Below are positions 26,895 to 35,849 of a stretch of 64,000 nt of DNA, piece after piece. The position numbers and the translations under genes are program-made. Where the stretch lies: contig CAZWEO010000014.1 of assembly GCA_964633115.1 (NCBI GenBank), forward strand, positions 5,661 through 69,660. The letters run 5' to 3'. The number at the start of each line of letters is the position of its first letter. Positions within the stretch are counted from its first letter, which is position 1. The notes below the pieces were generated by a model, which worked only from the letters and a program-made list of their open reading frames with translations, searched no databases and had not been told where the DNA came from. This stretch comes from B30-G6 sp964633115. GTDB taxonomy: Bacteria; Desulfobacterota; Desulfobacteria; Desulfobacterales; B30-G6.

Positions 26895-26931
26895 ATCGTA
26901 TTCACAAAACGGATATGCTTCAATATAGTGC

Positions 26932-26961
26932 TTGACAGGGCGGTTCAAGATTCTCTATGCT
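26932..26961 (+). promoter_or_regulatory. Candidate promoter for the acyl-CoA synthetase gene
   Basis: TTGACA (26932-26937) and TATGCT (26956-26961) are separated by 18 bp, about 185 bp upstream of the start at 27148. No operator-like palindrome is evident nearby. Confidence 0.4.
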
Positions 26962-27147
26962 CCCATATATATCTCGTTTTTTTAAAAGAATCATACGAGA
27001 ATCCGATAATTATGTCAGTTGTCAGTATCATGACCCGTTTTCTTCAGAAGCGGTCTCAATATTGGAACATATACATGGCAATCACTCCAACTGATTCTCA
27101 TAGAACGCATTGAAACCATATCAATCTTTTCAATAGGAGGACCACTT

Positions 27148-29058
27148 ATGACAACCCCATATGATCCCGTTTTTGAAAAATCAATTTCTGATCCCAACGC
27201 CTTTTGGGCCGAAGCTGCGGAAGATTGCCACTGGTATAAAAAATGGGACCAAGTACTCGATGACAGCAACAAACCTTTTTACCGCTGGTTTGTCGGGGGT
27301 GAAATCAATACCTGTTATAATGCCGTTGATCTACACATTGACGAGGGCCGTGGAGACCAGCTGGCCCTGATCTACGACAGCCCGGTGACCGATTCCCAAA
27401 AATCATATACCTACACCCAACTACGGGATGAGGTCGCCCGATTTGCCGGTGTTCTCGCAAAGCTTAATGTAAACAAAGGAGACCGGGTATTAATTTATAT
27501 GCCCATGATAGCCGAGGCAGCCATTGCCATGTTAGCCTGCGCCCGCCTCGGGGCGGTGCATGGGGTTGTATTTGGTGGATTTGCAGCCAACGAACTGGCC
27601 ACCCGCATCAACGATGCCAAACCCAAGGTAATTGTTTCCGCCTCTTGTGGCATCGAAGTCGCTCGGGTCATACCGTATAAACCCTTGTTAGATAGTGCGA
27701 TTGATTCGGCCAATGCCAATTCCCGTCCGGATAATTGTGTCATACTGCAGCGCCCCATGGAAACGGCCAGTATGCAAGCCGGTCGCGATGTGGATTGGCA
27801 AGAAGCCATGGCAGCGGCCGAACCCCAAGACTGCGTTCCAGTCGCCGCTACAGACCCACTATATATTTTGTATACATCTGGCACCACCGGCCAACCCAAA
27901 GGGGTTGTCCGCGACAACGGCGGGCACGTGGTTGCCCTCAAATGGACCATGAAGAACATCTATAATGTCGACGCCGGAGACGTTTATTGGGCGGCATCTG
28001 ATGTGGGTTGGGTTGTGGGGCACTCCTACATCATCTACGCCCCCTTGTTCAAAGGCTGCACTACAATTTTATTTGAAGGCAAGCCCGTGGGAACACCAGA
28101 TGCAGGTGTATTTTGGCGGGTTATTTCCGAACACAATGTGAAAACCATGTTCACGGCGCCGACCGCATTTCGGGCCATCAAGCGCGAAGATCCCAATGCC
28201 GAGTTAACCAAGAAATATGATCTGAGCAATTTCAAAGCTCTCTATCTAGCCGGTGAACGCCTTGATCCAGACACCCTGCATTGGGCCGAAAAACATCTGA
28301 ACATACCGGTGATTGACCATTGGTGGCAAACTGAAACCGGGTGGTCCATATGCGCCAATCCCCTCGGTATTCATCACTTCCCGGTCAAAGAGGGCTCGCC
28401 CACCATGCCAGCCCCAGGCTGGGATGTTCAAGTACTCGATGCCGAAAACCAACCGGTTAAAGCCGGCGAAATCGGGGCTTTGGTGGTCAAACTGCCCTTA
28501 CCACCCGGGTCGCTTCCGACCCTGTGGAACAATGATGCGCGTTATATAGAATCTTATCTGGAGGAATTTCCCGGTTATTACAAGACCGCCGATGCCGGAT
28601 TTATTGATGCTGACGGATACGTATTTGTTATGTCGCGTACCGATGACATCATCAATGTTGCCGGACACCGTCTGTCCACTGGCGCCATGGAAGAAGTGCT
28701 GGCCGACCATCCCGACGTGGCTGAATGTGCCGTGCTGGGAGTCGACGACGCACTTAAGGGCCAGGTTCCCGTAGGTTTTTTGGTTCTAAATGCCGGTGTT
28801 GATCGTGACCACCCGGATATTATTAAGGAGGTCATCCAATCTGTGCGAGATCGCATTGGACCGGTGGCCTCATTCAAAACCGCGACGGTAGTAAAACGGT
28901 TGCCCAAGACCCGCTCGGGCAAAATTCTACGCGGCACGATCCAGAAGATTGCCGACAACAAAGATTATAAAGTCCCAGCCACCATTGACGATCCCACCAT
29001 CCTCGGAGAGATGGAGGAGGCCCTTGTAGGAATTGGTTATGCCAAGGCGAGGAAGTAA
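27148..29058 (+). CDS. prpE: Propionyl-CoA synthetase-like (PrpE/ACSS3 type) acyl-CoA synthetase
   Basis: This 636-residue AMP-forming ligase activates a short-chain carboxylate with ATP and CoA. The adenylation motif ILYTSGTTGQPKGVVRD is near residue 238. HWWQTETGWSIC carries the Trp that limits substrate size in acetyl/propionyl-CoA synthetases. RTDDIINVAGHRLSTGAMEE is the hinge; HRLSTG is typical of the PrpE/ACSS3 branch, where acetyl-CoA synthetases have HRLGTA. The C-terminal catalytic Lys is in TRSGKILRGTI. AGGAGG lies upstream of the ATG. Propionate or acetate are both plausible substrates. The gene stands alone. Confidence 0.85.
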   Translation: MTTPYDPVFEKSISDPNAFWAEAAEDCHWYKKWDQVLDDSNKPFYRWFVGGEINTCYNAVDLHIDEGRGDQLALIYDSPVTDSQKSYTYTQLRDEVARFAGVLAKLNVNKGDRVLIYMPMIAEAAIAMLACARLGAVHGVVFGGFAANELATRINDAKPKVIVSASCGIEVARVIPYKPLLDSAIDSANANSRPDNCVILQRPMETASMQAGRDVDWQEAMAAAEPQDCVPVAATDPLYILYTSGTTGQPKGVVRDNGGHVVALKWTMKNIYNVDAGDVYWAASDVGWVVGHSYIIYAPLFKGCTTILFEGKPVGTPDAGVFWRVISEHNVKTMFTAPTAFRAIKREDPNAELTKKYDLSNFKALYLAGERLDPDTLHWAEKHLNIPVIDHWWQTETGWSICANPLGIHHFPVKEGSPTMPAPGWDVQVLDAENQPVKAGEIGALVVKLPLPPGSLPTLWNNDARYIESYLEEFPGYYKTADAGFIDADGYVFVMSRTDDIINVAGHRLSTGAMEEVLADHPDVAECAVLGVDDALKGQVPVGFLVLNAGVDRDHPDIIKEVIQSVRDRIGPVASFKTATVVKRLPKTRSGKILRGTIQKIADNKDYKVPATIDDPTILGEMEEALVGIGYAKARK

Positions 29059-29160
29059 GATAACAGGAATCAGAAACCAGGAGTCAGAAATCAGGAGACA
29101 GATCGGGTTGCGGGTTGCGTGATTCGAGTAGCGGGTTACAGCGTCCAGGCATTAGGCATT
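29059..29160. repeat. Degenerate short-word repeat tract
   Basis: Words such as CAGGAATCAGAAACCAGGAG and GGGTTGCGGGTTGCG follow the prpE stop; the first set matches the island at 4043-4172 and the second the island at 35640. The rest of 29059-29515 contains the GTCATCCCC element (29182) and further words of the same type (29360-29400), with no gene. Confidence 0.5.
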
Positions 29161-29181
29161 CAAGCCTCCCTGACCTCGGTT

Positions 29182-29284
29182 GTCATCCCCATGAAAATGG
29201 GGATCCAGAATAGGCTTTGTGCTGATAGCATTGTCTGGATAGCGCTAAAGCTTCATTTCATGCCCCTCTTCCGAGGGAATGACG
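29182..29284. repeat. GTCATCCCC-ended interspersed element, copy 1
   Basis: The left end, GTCATCCCC-ATGAAAAT-GGGGATCCAG, is an internal palindrome; the right end, CTCTTCCGAGGGAATGACG, is its rough inverse. The same layout occurs at 36568-36648. Elements ending in this sort of sequence (dRS3-like) are widespread in proteobacterial genomes. Confidence 0.75.
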
Positions 29285-29515
29285 GGAAGGGGTTGAATGG
29301 AGGGAGATAGCTTCCGTCGCCCCTTCGACAAGCTCAGGGCTATGGCGGCCAGGGGAGTCAAAACTGATTAGGCTATAGGCTGAAGACTATTAGGCCGATA
29401 GGCGTATATGGCTTTCCGGTGAAGGTTAATGAGGTCAAGAGCCAGGAGTCCCGAATTAGCAGGCAGTAAGCTGCGAGAATAATACTATAAGCATTTAACA
29501 GTAAGCAAAATATAA

Positions 29516-29553
29516 AACAAATGCCACTTCACAGCTGTGTAGTGGCATTTGTT
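29516..29553 (-). terminator. Bidirectional terminator after the response regulator
   Basis: AACAAATGCCACT (29516-29528) and AGTGGCATTTGTT (29541-29553) form a 13-bp stem with an additional inner ACAGCTGT pairing. It sits immediately downstream of the regulator stop codon on the minus strand, with T-rich sequence on both sides. Confidence 0.85.
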
Positions 29554-29554
29554 T

Positions 29555-29905
29555 TTAGCCGATAGTGTTCTTGACTATTCCAATAACCTTTTCCGGATCA
29601 AAGGGCTTGCTCACAAAAGCCAATGCATTTTGAATGGCGTGATCACCATCGATGCCGCTGATAACGATCACAGGTATATCTTTGAGATCTTTTTCTTTGC
29701 GTAGCTTGCGGTAAAATCGCGGGCCCCATTCCCCCGGCATCTGTATATCCAAGGTGATCAGATCCGGCTTTTCCTGGCGGACCACGTCCAACCCTTCCAT
29801 ACTGCTGGAGGCGCTGCAGGTTTCATAGCCGTTGTCACTAAAAACAGCCTGCAGATACTTTACCACCACCGGATCATCATCGATGATCAATATTTTTTTT
29901 GCCAT
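29555..29905 (-). CDS. Single-domain response regulator (CheY/DivK-like)
   Basis: This 116-residue stand-alone receiver domain has the acidic pocket IIDDDPVV, the phosphoacceptor Asp in LITLDIQMPG near residue 53, the Ser of VIVISGID and the conserved Lys of FVSKPFDPEK. It has no output domain. It lies on the same strand, downstream of tmcA; in Desulfovibrio vulgaris a DivK-like regulator is likewise encoded close to the tmc operon, so the association looks conserved. What it regulates is unknown. GAGGG precedes the ATG. Confidence 0.88.
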   Translation of the reverse strand: MAKKILIIDDDPVVVKYLQAVFSDNGYETCSASSSMEGLDVVRQEKPDLITLDIQMPGEWGPRFYRKLRKEKDLKDIPVIVISGIDGDHAIQNALAFVSKPFDPEKVIGIVKNTIG

Positions 29906-30080
29906 GCTGAGTCCCTCTTCATCGTACGAATATTATTTCATTAGAAAAGTTCGGGATCAATTGATATTGATTATTCTTTTATTGCCTACACCACCGGCCC
30001 TTAGCGGTTCGCTCTTTGCTCTTATTCGTTTATCGTTTATGAGCAAAGGACCAAGAGCCAAGAGCTGAAATCCTTGAACC

Positions 30081-30461
30081 CTATTTAATATGGCACTCCC
30101 CGCACATGATCGGGCCTTTATTTTCAGTCAGGTGACAGCCTTTGCAGTTCAAATGGAAAGCCTTCATCAATCCAGGCTGCTCGTCCGAAGCTTCCAAAAG
30201 ATGACATTCCGAGCAAAGCATATCCTCTGAGGACTCATCTTCAAGTTTGACACCATCTTCATAAACATGGTGGCATTCATTGCATTCATCGATCTCAGCG
30301 GCTTCATTATGTTCTTCATGGTTAAAGATTGAGGCCGTCCGCTTGGAATCCGGAAAAACATTGTTGTCAATCGCAGTCATATCCTCTTGGGAGTAGGCTG
30401 CTACTAGAAGAAAGACGGTCAGCAACAAAGCCGCCAATAAAACGACACCACGCTTTCTCAT
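30081..30461 (-). CDS. tmcA: Acidic tetrahaem cytochrome c3 (type II), Tmc complex subunit A
   Basis: The 126-residue periplasmic protein has a signal peptide (residues 1-24) and four CxxCH haem sites: CNECH, CSECH, CKGCH and CGECH. The FNHEEH segment provides His ligands near the N-terminus. The mature protein is strongly acidic, which is the mark of type II cytochrome c3. TmcA accepts electrons from periplasmic hydrogenases and other cytochromes c3 and passes them to the membrane subunits of Tmc. It is the first subunit gene upstream of the regulator and is transcribed after tmcB. Confidence 0.95.
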   Translation of the reverse strand: MRKRGVVLLAALLLTVFLLVAAYSQEDMTAIDNNVFPDSKRTASIFNHEEHNEAAEIDECNECHHVYEDGVKLEDESSEDMLCSECHLLEASDEQPGLMKAFHLNCKGCHLTENKGPIMCGECHIK

Positions 30462-30528
30462 CTTGATTCTCCTAATTTTTACAATCCATTATCTATTGTT
30501 TGCCATGTAGTTCACGCAACCTTGGGGT

Positions 30529-31869
30529 TTATTCTGTTTCAGGCTTCTGCATGACTTCATAAATAATATCGCTTAAAAATTTGATATCCAAACCGACTTC
30601 ATAGTGATGAACAATATCATGCAGCCCGCTATGGCAGTTGTGGCAGGGGGTAATTAGGGTTTTAGCGCCCCGGGTCTTGGCGGCAAACAACTGCTCCGCT
30701 TTTACGCGATTGCCTTTTATGCGGGTCATCTTATAGGGAGGGCCGCAATTGATTACCCCCCCGCCGGCACAGCAACAATAATTATATTCGCGATTGGGAT
30801 GCATTTCCACAAACTCATTGCAAAGTTCCTCCACGACATAACGGGCTTTGTCATGTAGGCCTGCGCCTCTTGATACATTGCAGGGGTCGTGCAGGGTGAC
30901 TGGTTGATCGAATTTTTTGGCAATCTTGATTTTACCGGACTTTAGCAGTTCATAGTAAAAATCGATAGCATGCACGATGGGTATCGGCGGCTCACGCCAA
31001 CCCAACCAGCGATTGCCCATATCATAAACCGACCGGAAAGCATGCCCGCATTCCCCCATGACAATGCGTTTAACCTTTAATTTTGCGGCCGCATCATAGT
31101 GAGCTCGCTTGATGCGGCCCATGAGCTCATTGTCACCGGTAAACATGGCCATATCGCTGTTGTCCCACCCAATACCGGACGGCATGGTCCAATCAACACC
31201 GGCCACATCCATAATAAAAGCGGCTTGGTAAATAAGCTGGGCTTGAAATTTGGGTTCGGGCGCGATCACGGAATACATGATGTCCGCCCCTTCTTTATCC
31301 AGAGGAATACGCAGGGTTGGTATCTCCGCCTGGGCCTCCTCCTCCTGCCACTGAAGTGTGTCCGGCCATTCATCCCCTTTGACCCACATTTGGTTCATGC
31401 TAACGGCGTGACTGTGGGCTGTATCTTGGATATACAGGGGGGTAACGCCCAAGCGATGAATGATGCGCCTGACAACACTCATCAAATAGGCGATATCAAT
31501 GCCAAAAGGGCAGTATTGCGCACAGCGCTTGCAGAGGTTGCACTGGGTGTGGGCTATCACGGCCGCTTGTTTGATAAATTCCGGCGACACCCGGCCTTTT
31601 TTGCGCATCATCTCCCAAATGGTCTGTTTGACTTTTCCCACGGGAGAATAGGCGGGATCGTTATCGTGGGACAAATAATAGTGACAGGCCTCCGAGCACA
31701 AACCGCAATGAATACAAGTATCAACGTAGGTCTTCAGTCGCGCTCCGGTTTCATTCTCCAGCACAGCATTGATGACCGCCGCTATTTTTTCTTCGGTCAG
31801 ATCGGCTAGGCCCACTTCGATACCCTGGTCCAGTGATTTGGGATCTTTTGTCTTCTGTGCTTCAGCCAT
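30529..31869 (-). CDS. tmcB: Tmc complex iron-sulfur subunit B (HdrD-like)
   Basis: The 446-residue cytoplasmic-side subunit has two [4Fe-4S] motifs, CIHCGLCSEACHYY near 52-65 and CNLCKRCAQYCPFG near 112-125. The C-terminal half has two CCG-type regions, CCCAGGGVINCGP and CHNCHSGLHD, as in heterodisulfide reductase HdrD. In the Tmc complex this subunit would transfer electrons between TmcC and a cytoplasmic acceptor. It lies between tmcA and tmcC. Confidence 0.94.
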   Translation of the reverse strand: MAEAQKTKDPKSLDQGIEVGLADLTEEKIAAVINAVLENETGARLKTYVDTCIHCGLCSEACHYYLSHDNDPAYSPVGKVKQTIWEMMRKKGRVSPEFIKQAAVIAHTQCNLCKRCAQYCPFGIDIAYLMSVVRRIIHRLGVTPLYIQDTAHSHAVSMNQMWVKGDEWPDTLQWQEEEAQAEIPTLRIPLDKEGADIMYSVIAPEPKFQAQLIYQAAFIMDVAGVDWTMPSGIGWDNSDMAMFTGDNELMGRIKRAHYDAAAKLKVKRIVMGECGHAFRSVYDMGNRWLGWREPPIPIVHAIDFYYELLKSGKIKIAKKFDQPVTLHDPCNVSRGAGLHDKARYVVEELCNEFVEMHPNREYNYCCCAGGGVINCGPPYKMTRIKGNRVKAEQLFAAKTRGAKTLITPCHNCHSGLHDIVHHYEVGLDIKFLSDIIYEVMQKPETE

Positions 31870-32000
31870 ATTATAAGTCTCCGGCTGCTAATCTCCGAAA
31901 TTCTCACGACAAGCAGTATTTCATGTTTAAGGATACTTACCCGTCAAATGTGGAGCGACAAACTCGCTTAACATTTGGCGGTTAAACATATTTCTTATTA

Positions 32001-32067
32001 GCGACGATGCCTTTCGCCCTGCGGCGAAAGGTACGCGTTATCATAAAATCGTGGAACACGATTTTAT
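32001..32067. repeat. REP-like double hairpin, copy 4 (inverted)
   Basis: Relative to the other copies the order is reversed: first GCGACGATGCCTTTCGCC...GGCGAAAGG (32001-32031), then the perfect hairpin ATAAAATCGTG-GAA-CACGATTTTAT (32043-32067). It lies inside the tmc operon, between tmcC and tmcB, and its last base is the first base of the tmcC stop codon. Confidence 0.8.
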
Positions 32068-32726
32068 TACCAGTCCTTTGCATGTCTAATACCACCAAAT
32101 TCCGATCCCATATAAGCCCGGGTAAAAACTGAAAATATCATGTGGCTCAAACGCGTGAAAGGAATGGCCACCAACATGATTTCGCCACTGAGAATATGTA
32201 AATTTAAGAAAAAAGGATAATGGAACCATTGGTGATAGGCAATAAATCCGGTTACAAAGGGTGCAGCCACAATTAAAAGGATAAGATAATCTGATGCAGC
32301 GGTAACATATTGAACTTCCGGCAATATAATCCTACGAACCAGAAAAAAGATGCATGCGGCAATCACCACCAGGGTCATGACATCGGCAAGCCCATCCGGT
32401 AGGGCCCACCAGCTCAAACGCCAAGCCTCGTCCCATAAAATGATATGTGCCAGCAAAAAAATAGGTGTTAAAAAAAGACAAATGTGGAAAGCAAACGTCA
32501 CGATGGTTAATACGGGATGACGTTTCCAATTGGTGGTAGCAAAGGGAACAATCCAATGAACAATCGACCGCAGGCTATACTTCCAGCTCATGTAGCTGAA
32601 AATAAAACGTTCCTTTTTGTGTACCAAGACCAGCATGGCTACCAGGCGGTATAGACAACCACCTATAAAAATGAGAAACGCCACCCACGCCAATGGTCCT
32701 GTCAACCATTCATAAAAAGTGTGCAT
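32067..32726 (-). CDS. tmcC: Tmc complex cytochrome b subunit C
   Basis: The 219-residue integral membrane protein has about five transmembrane helices and resembles the gamma subunit of respiratory nitrate reductase. His residues suited to haem b ligation are in the helices (for example FAFHICLFLTPIFLLAH and NLHILSGEIMLV). It is the probable quinone-facing subunit of Tmc. The gene is 9 bp downstream of tmcD. A REP-like hairpin borders its stop codon. Confidence 0.92.
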   Translation of the reverse strand: MHTFYEWLTGPLAWVAFLIFIGGCLYRLVAMLVLVHKKERFIFSYMSWKYSLRSIVHWIVPFATTNWKRHPVLTIVTFAFHICLFLTPIFLLAHIILWDEAWRLSWWALPDGLADVMTLVVIAACIFFLVRRIILPEVQYVTAASDYLILLIVAAPFVTGFIAYHQWFHYPFFLNLHILSGEIMLVAIPFTRLSHMIFSVFTRAYMGSEFGGIRHAKDW

Positions 32727-32735
32727 GACTCCCCC

Positions 32736-33998
32736 TTACTGCCTGAATTGATCGACCGGTATTACCTGCCGACAATAGGTACCGTCCTGGATGGATTTAA
32801 ATAGAATCTTGTCGCCTGCAGAGTTGAAGACCGGATCCCAGACACTATCGCATAATTGGGGACTCAAGTGACCATCCAAGGCCAGTGTATATTTGCCGTC
32901 CTTTTCCACTTTGGCGGCAACATGATCTCCGTTCGGGCTGAAAGTCGGCTGCCAGGCCATGTCAAAGGCGGTACCCCAGGCTGCACCGTCCACAACCACA
33001 TACCAACTTTGACCTTCTTTGGCCAGGGCACCGACCCGCTTTCCATCCGGACTAAAGACAACATCCGTGACCATGTCGCTGAAGTCACGTTGCCAAGCTA
33101 TGCCGTCAATGGCCACGGTCCAGCGTCCATAACGCGGCGCCACAATGGCGGCAATATGATCGCCCTGCGGGCTGAAGCACTGCTGCCATAATTGTACAAA
33201 GGGTTTATCCCAAATGATTTCGCCATTACGCGCCAACAGCCACTGGCCGCCGATTCGAACTGGCGCCACCACACTGTTATCTTTGGGGTCAAATGCCGGT
33301 TCCCAGACGCACCCAAAGCTAGGATCCCAAGTTTGTCCGTCAACCGCGATGGTATAATCATATAAATTCAAGCGCACTTCCGCTGCCAGGTGCTGGCCAT
33401 CCGGACTGATGCACAGGTTCCATACATTCACAAATACATTGTCCCAGGCCTTTCCCTGAAATGCGGCTGTAAAGGTACCTTTTTTAAACTTATGGATTTC
33501 ACCCGAATCAGCATCCGCCACTTGAACGGCCCCAGCTGTCTTGGTACCACAAGGACTCAAGGCAAAGTAGGTCATATTGGCGTAGGTTTCATCCCAAGGT
33601 TGGCCATCCAGCACCATGCAGTAGCGCATATCCTGCTGCGCGGCCACGGCCACGCTACTACCATTTTGGCTGTAGATGGGATTCCAGACATATCCGAATG
33701 TATTTTCCCAGGGCGTGCCATCAATGGCGACTGTCCACTCGCCCTCAGCGGATATCAATGCAGTTAAAGCACCTGATGACAAATATCTAAGATGCCAAAT
33801 TTTATCAAAATCACGTTCCCAAGTTTCGCCATTGACGCAGACATTGAACGACATCTCGTCCGTGTTGACAATGGCTGCAACCTTCTCGCCATCGGGGCTG
33901 ACATACGGCTCCTCAACCCAGCCAAACCGTCTATGCCAGTCTGCCATGGGAATCTTTTTTTGACCGGGTTCCCAGTCCCATTGGTTGGTCTCGGACAT
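32736..33998 (-). CDS. tmcD: Tmc complex tryptophan-rich subunit D
   Basis: The 420-residue protein consists of about nine repeats of 43-48 residues, each with a core like SPDGxxVAAxV followed by VDGxxWxxxF. These suggest a beta-propeller. Trp residues are very abundant. No signal peptide is visible. I chose the ATG at 33998 (MSETNQWDWEPGQ) because GGGGGG precedes it and the upstream extension to 34052 has no ribosome-binding site. In D. vulgaris the fourth Tmc subunit is likewise Trp-rich and of unknown task. Confidence 0.9.
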   Translation of the reverse strand: MSETNQWDWEPGQKKIPMADWHRRFGWVEEPYVSPDGEKVAAIVNTDEMSFNVCVNGETWERDFDKIWHLRYLSSGALTALISAEGEWTVAIDGTPWENTFGYVWNPIYSQNGSSVAVAAQQDMRYCMVLDGQPWDETYANMTYFALSPCGTKTAGAVQVADADSGEIHKFKKGTFTAAFQGKAWDNVFVNVWNLCISPDGQHLAAEVRLNLYDYTIAVDGQTWDPSFGCVWEPAFDPKDNSVVAPVRIGGQWLLARNGEIIWDKPFVQLWQQCFSPQGDHIAAIVAPRYGRWTVAIDGIAWQRDFSDMVTDVVFSPDGKRVGALAKEGQSWYVVVDGAAWGTAFDMAWQPTFSPNGDHVAAKVEKDGKYTLALDGHLSPQLCDSVWDPVFNSAGDKILFKSIQDGTYCRQVIPVDQFRQ

Positions 33999-34044
33999 AC
34001 ACCCCCCTATCCCATTTGGCCCGAAAACTTCATGAAACGCTACG

Positions 34045-34162
34045 CCTTTCATAGTTTACCGGCATGATCATACCCAAGCCTTCCATATTTAAATAAACAT
34101 GCATTTTCGGTAGAACCTAAGCCAATCTCAACGACACAGCCGGTGGCTTTTGAAAGGAGTTA
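34045..34162. repeat. Inverted-repeat element with conserved 56-bp block
   Basis: CCTTTCA (34045) and ACCGGC (34058) are complementary to TGAAAGG (34151) and GCCGGT (34139). The 3' 56 bases (34107-34162, TCGGTAGAACCT...GCCGGTGGCTTTTGAAAGG) match 14234-14289, upstream of folP, without a length difference. It occupies the gap between divergent tmcD and the gene at 34301; nothing else is seen in 33999-34300. Confidence 0.6.
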
Positions 34163-34300
34163 TTTATTGCATACTTAATATGAACTGAATTATCAAGCCT
34201 TTTAATAATCCCTTGTCTAACACGGCATTACATGCTATCAGAAGGCAGCATTTCGCGTAATCATTAGGTTATTTTGAATTAAGTCAAGGAGGAAAGATCC

Positions 34301-34798
34301 ATGCCCGGTATTAGCAAATACGGTCCACTGCTCGTGGTGATATGTCTCGGAATAATCGTTCAAGCTTTGTTGATTCCCCTCGATTGTGTCAGCAAACCCC
34401 ATGATACAGCGGTCGCTTTTACAAAGGCATATTTGAAATTGGATTCAACCATGGCTGATTACTTGTGCGAAGACAGTCGCAATGTCGGTGAGATCGACAT
34501 GGTGGCCCAATATATCTACGATATGAGTCAGGAAGCCAAAGATCGTGGCTTTGGCAAATCCTATGTAAAAAACCAGCTCTATCACGTACTCACCCATACG
34601 ACCTACTCGAGCGATTCGGAAGCAACAGTCTCCATTCATGCGAAAACCCGGACATCTATCCATCCGGTGTTTGCGTGGGTAACCAAACTGTTCTTTATCG
34701 GTGAAACGCGACCTTTTGATGAAACACTGGAGGTTGTCAAAGAGGACAACCATTGGAAGGTTTGTGGATCTCCGCTAGCGCTCCACGGTAACACCTAA
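34301..34798 (+). CDS. Exported or membrane-anchored protein of unknown function
   Basis: The 165-residue product has one N-terminal hydrophobic segment (about 8-27) without a lipobox, followed by a compact alpha+beta domain of about 135 residues. The opening FTKAYLKLDSTMADYLCED and the closing ETLEVVKEDNHWKVCGSPL pattern resembles NTF2-like periplasmic domains, but I cannot name a family. AAGGAGGAAAG just upstream of the ATG is a very strong ribosome-binding site. It is divergent from tmcD and may belong with the HD-domain gene 50 bp downstream. Confidence 0.7.
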   Translation: MPGISKYGPLLVVICLGIIVQALLIPLDCVSKPHDTAVAFTKAYLKLDSTMADYLCEDSRNVGEIDMVAQYIYDMSQEAKDRGFGKSYVKNQLYHVLTHTTYSSDSEATVSIHAKTRTSIHPVFAWVTKLFFIGETRPFDETLEVVKEDNHWKVCGSPLALHGNT

Positions 34799-34849
34799 GT
34801 AAAACATCCAGGCCCTGAGGACCAGGCTTTGGAATAAACATCGATCCCC

Positions 34850-35614
34850 ATGGAGACTCTATACGCAAGGATTCGGACCCGGGCCCGCAAAATTGTCTCC
34901 AGTTTTCCGATACCTGATTTCTATCGGGAAAAAGCAGACGCCATTACTACGTCCGGCCAATTAATGACAGACGACCCGCATATCTCCCACCTCCAAAAGG
35001 TTGTTGCACAGCATTTGGAAGACGACTTTGGGCATGGCTTGCAACATGCTGACAAAGTCAGCCAGGAAGCTGGTGCCCTTGTGTTGATTGAAGGGGAGCA
35101 ACACGCGTGGTCACAATCGCGAATCCGCCGGTTGGTTCTAATGGTTCAATCTGCAGGCTTACTGCATGACATTCGCCGAAAGAAAAAAAATCATGCCCTC
35201 AAAGGTGCCCAATTTGCCCCCCAACTTTTGACAACACTCCCGTTTAGCGACCAGGAAGTGGCTCAAATCTGTCTGGCCATTCAGAACCATGAAGCCTTTA
35301 AAGAAACCCTGGCGATAGATTCACCCCAAGCCAAACTCATCTCAGACTGTCTTTATGACGCCGACAAATTTCGATGGGGACCGGATAATTTCACCGATAC
35401 CCTGTGGGAAATGGTTTCTTTTTTAAATCCACCCTTGGAAAAATTTTTAGCCCATTATCCCAAGGGCATGCAGGGTCTTAAGAAAATAAAACCTACATTC
35501 CGCACACTTACGGGTAAGCACTATGGACCCCAGTTTATCGATATTGGCATTGCCATTGGGGAGGCGCTGTATCAGGTAATCGTAGACGAGTTTGTAGAAT
35601 CGGATGAGGAGTAG
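34850..35614 (+). CDS. HD domain protein
   Basis: The 254-residue protein carries HD-superfamily metal-site residues: the first His in GHGLQHADKV near residue 64, the HD pair in QSAGLLHDIRRKKKNHAL near residue 106, the His in IQNHEAF, and the Asp in LYDADKFRW. It belongs with predicted metal-dependent phosphohydrolases (HDIG-like), whose substrates range from nucleotides to cyclic di-nucleotides. No GYP motif is present, so c-di-GMP activity is not indicated. There is no strong Shine-Dalgarno. Confidence 0.8.
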   Translation: METLYARIRTRARKIVSSFPIPDFYREKADAITTSGQLMTDDPHISHLQKVVAQHLEDDFGHGLQHADKVSQEAGALVLIEGEQHAWSQSRIRRLVLMVQSAGLLHDIRRKKKNHALKGAQFAPQLLTTLPFSDQEVAQICLAIQNHEAFKETLAIDSPQAKLISDCLYDADKFRWGPDNFTDTLWEMVSFLNPPLEKFLAHYPKGMQGLKKIKPTFRTLTGKHYGPQFIDIGIAIGEALYQVIVDEFVESDEE

Positions 35615-35639
35615 CTTATGTAATTCAAGGAGCCGTGAA

Positions 35640-35775
35640 CGTCACGGGTTGCGCGTTGCGAGTTACGGGTTACGGGTTCGGACCAGGCTATAGACGATAG
35701 ACTCAATGCAACCTTCAGCCTAATAGCCTGATCGCTCACTTGAACCTTTGGCCCCTTGGGCCCTCGAACCCTATC
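35640..35775. repeat. Degenerate short-word repeat island
   Basis: Contains GTTGCGAGTTACGGGTTACG, AACCTTCAGCCTAATAGCC and TTGAACCTTTGGCCCCTTGG, words shared with the gaps at 9960, 16390, 22915 and 29059. Confidence 0.5.
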
Positions 35776-35849
35776 TCTTATTTGCACAGATTTTACTATA
35801 AGATTTCTATATATTTTAAAATATCAACAGAACATAATAGGAGGAATAT

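Noticed and set aside
33999..34052. 18-residue extension of TmcD
   Set aside because: No ribosome-binding site at 34052, whereas a G-rich Shine-Dalgarno-like run precedes the ATG at 33998.
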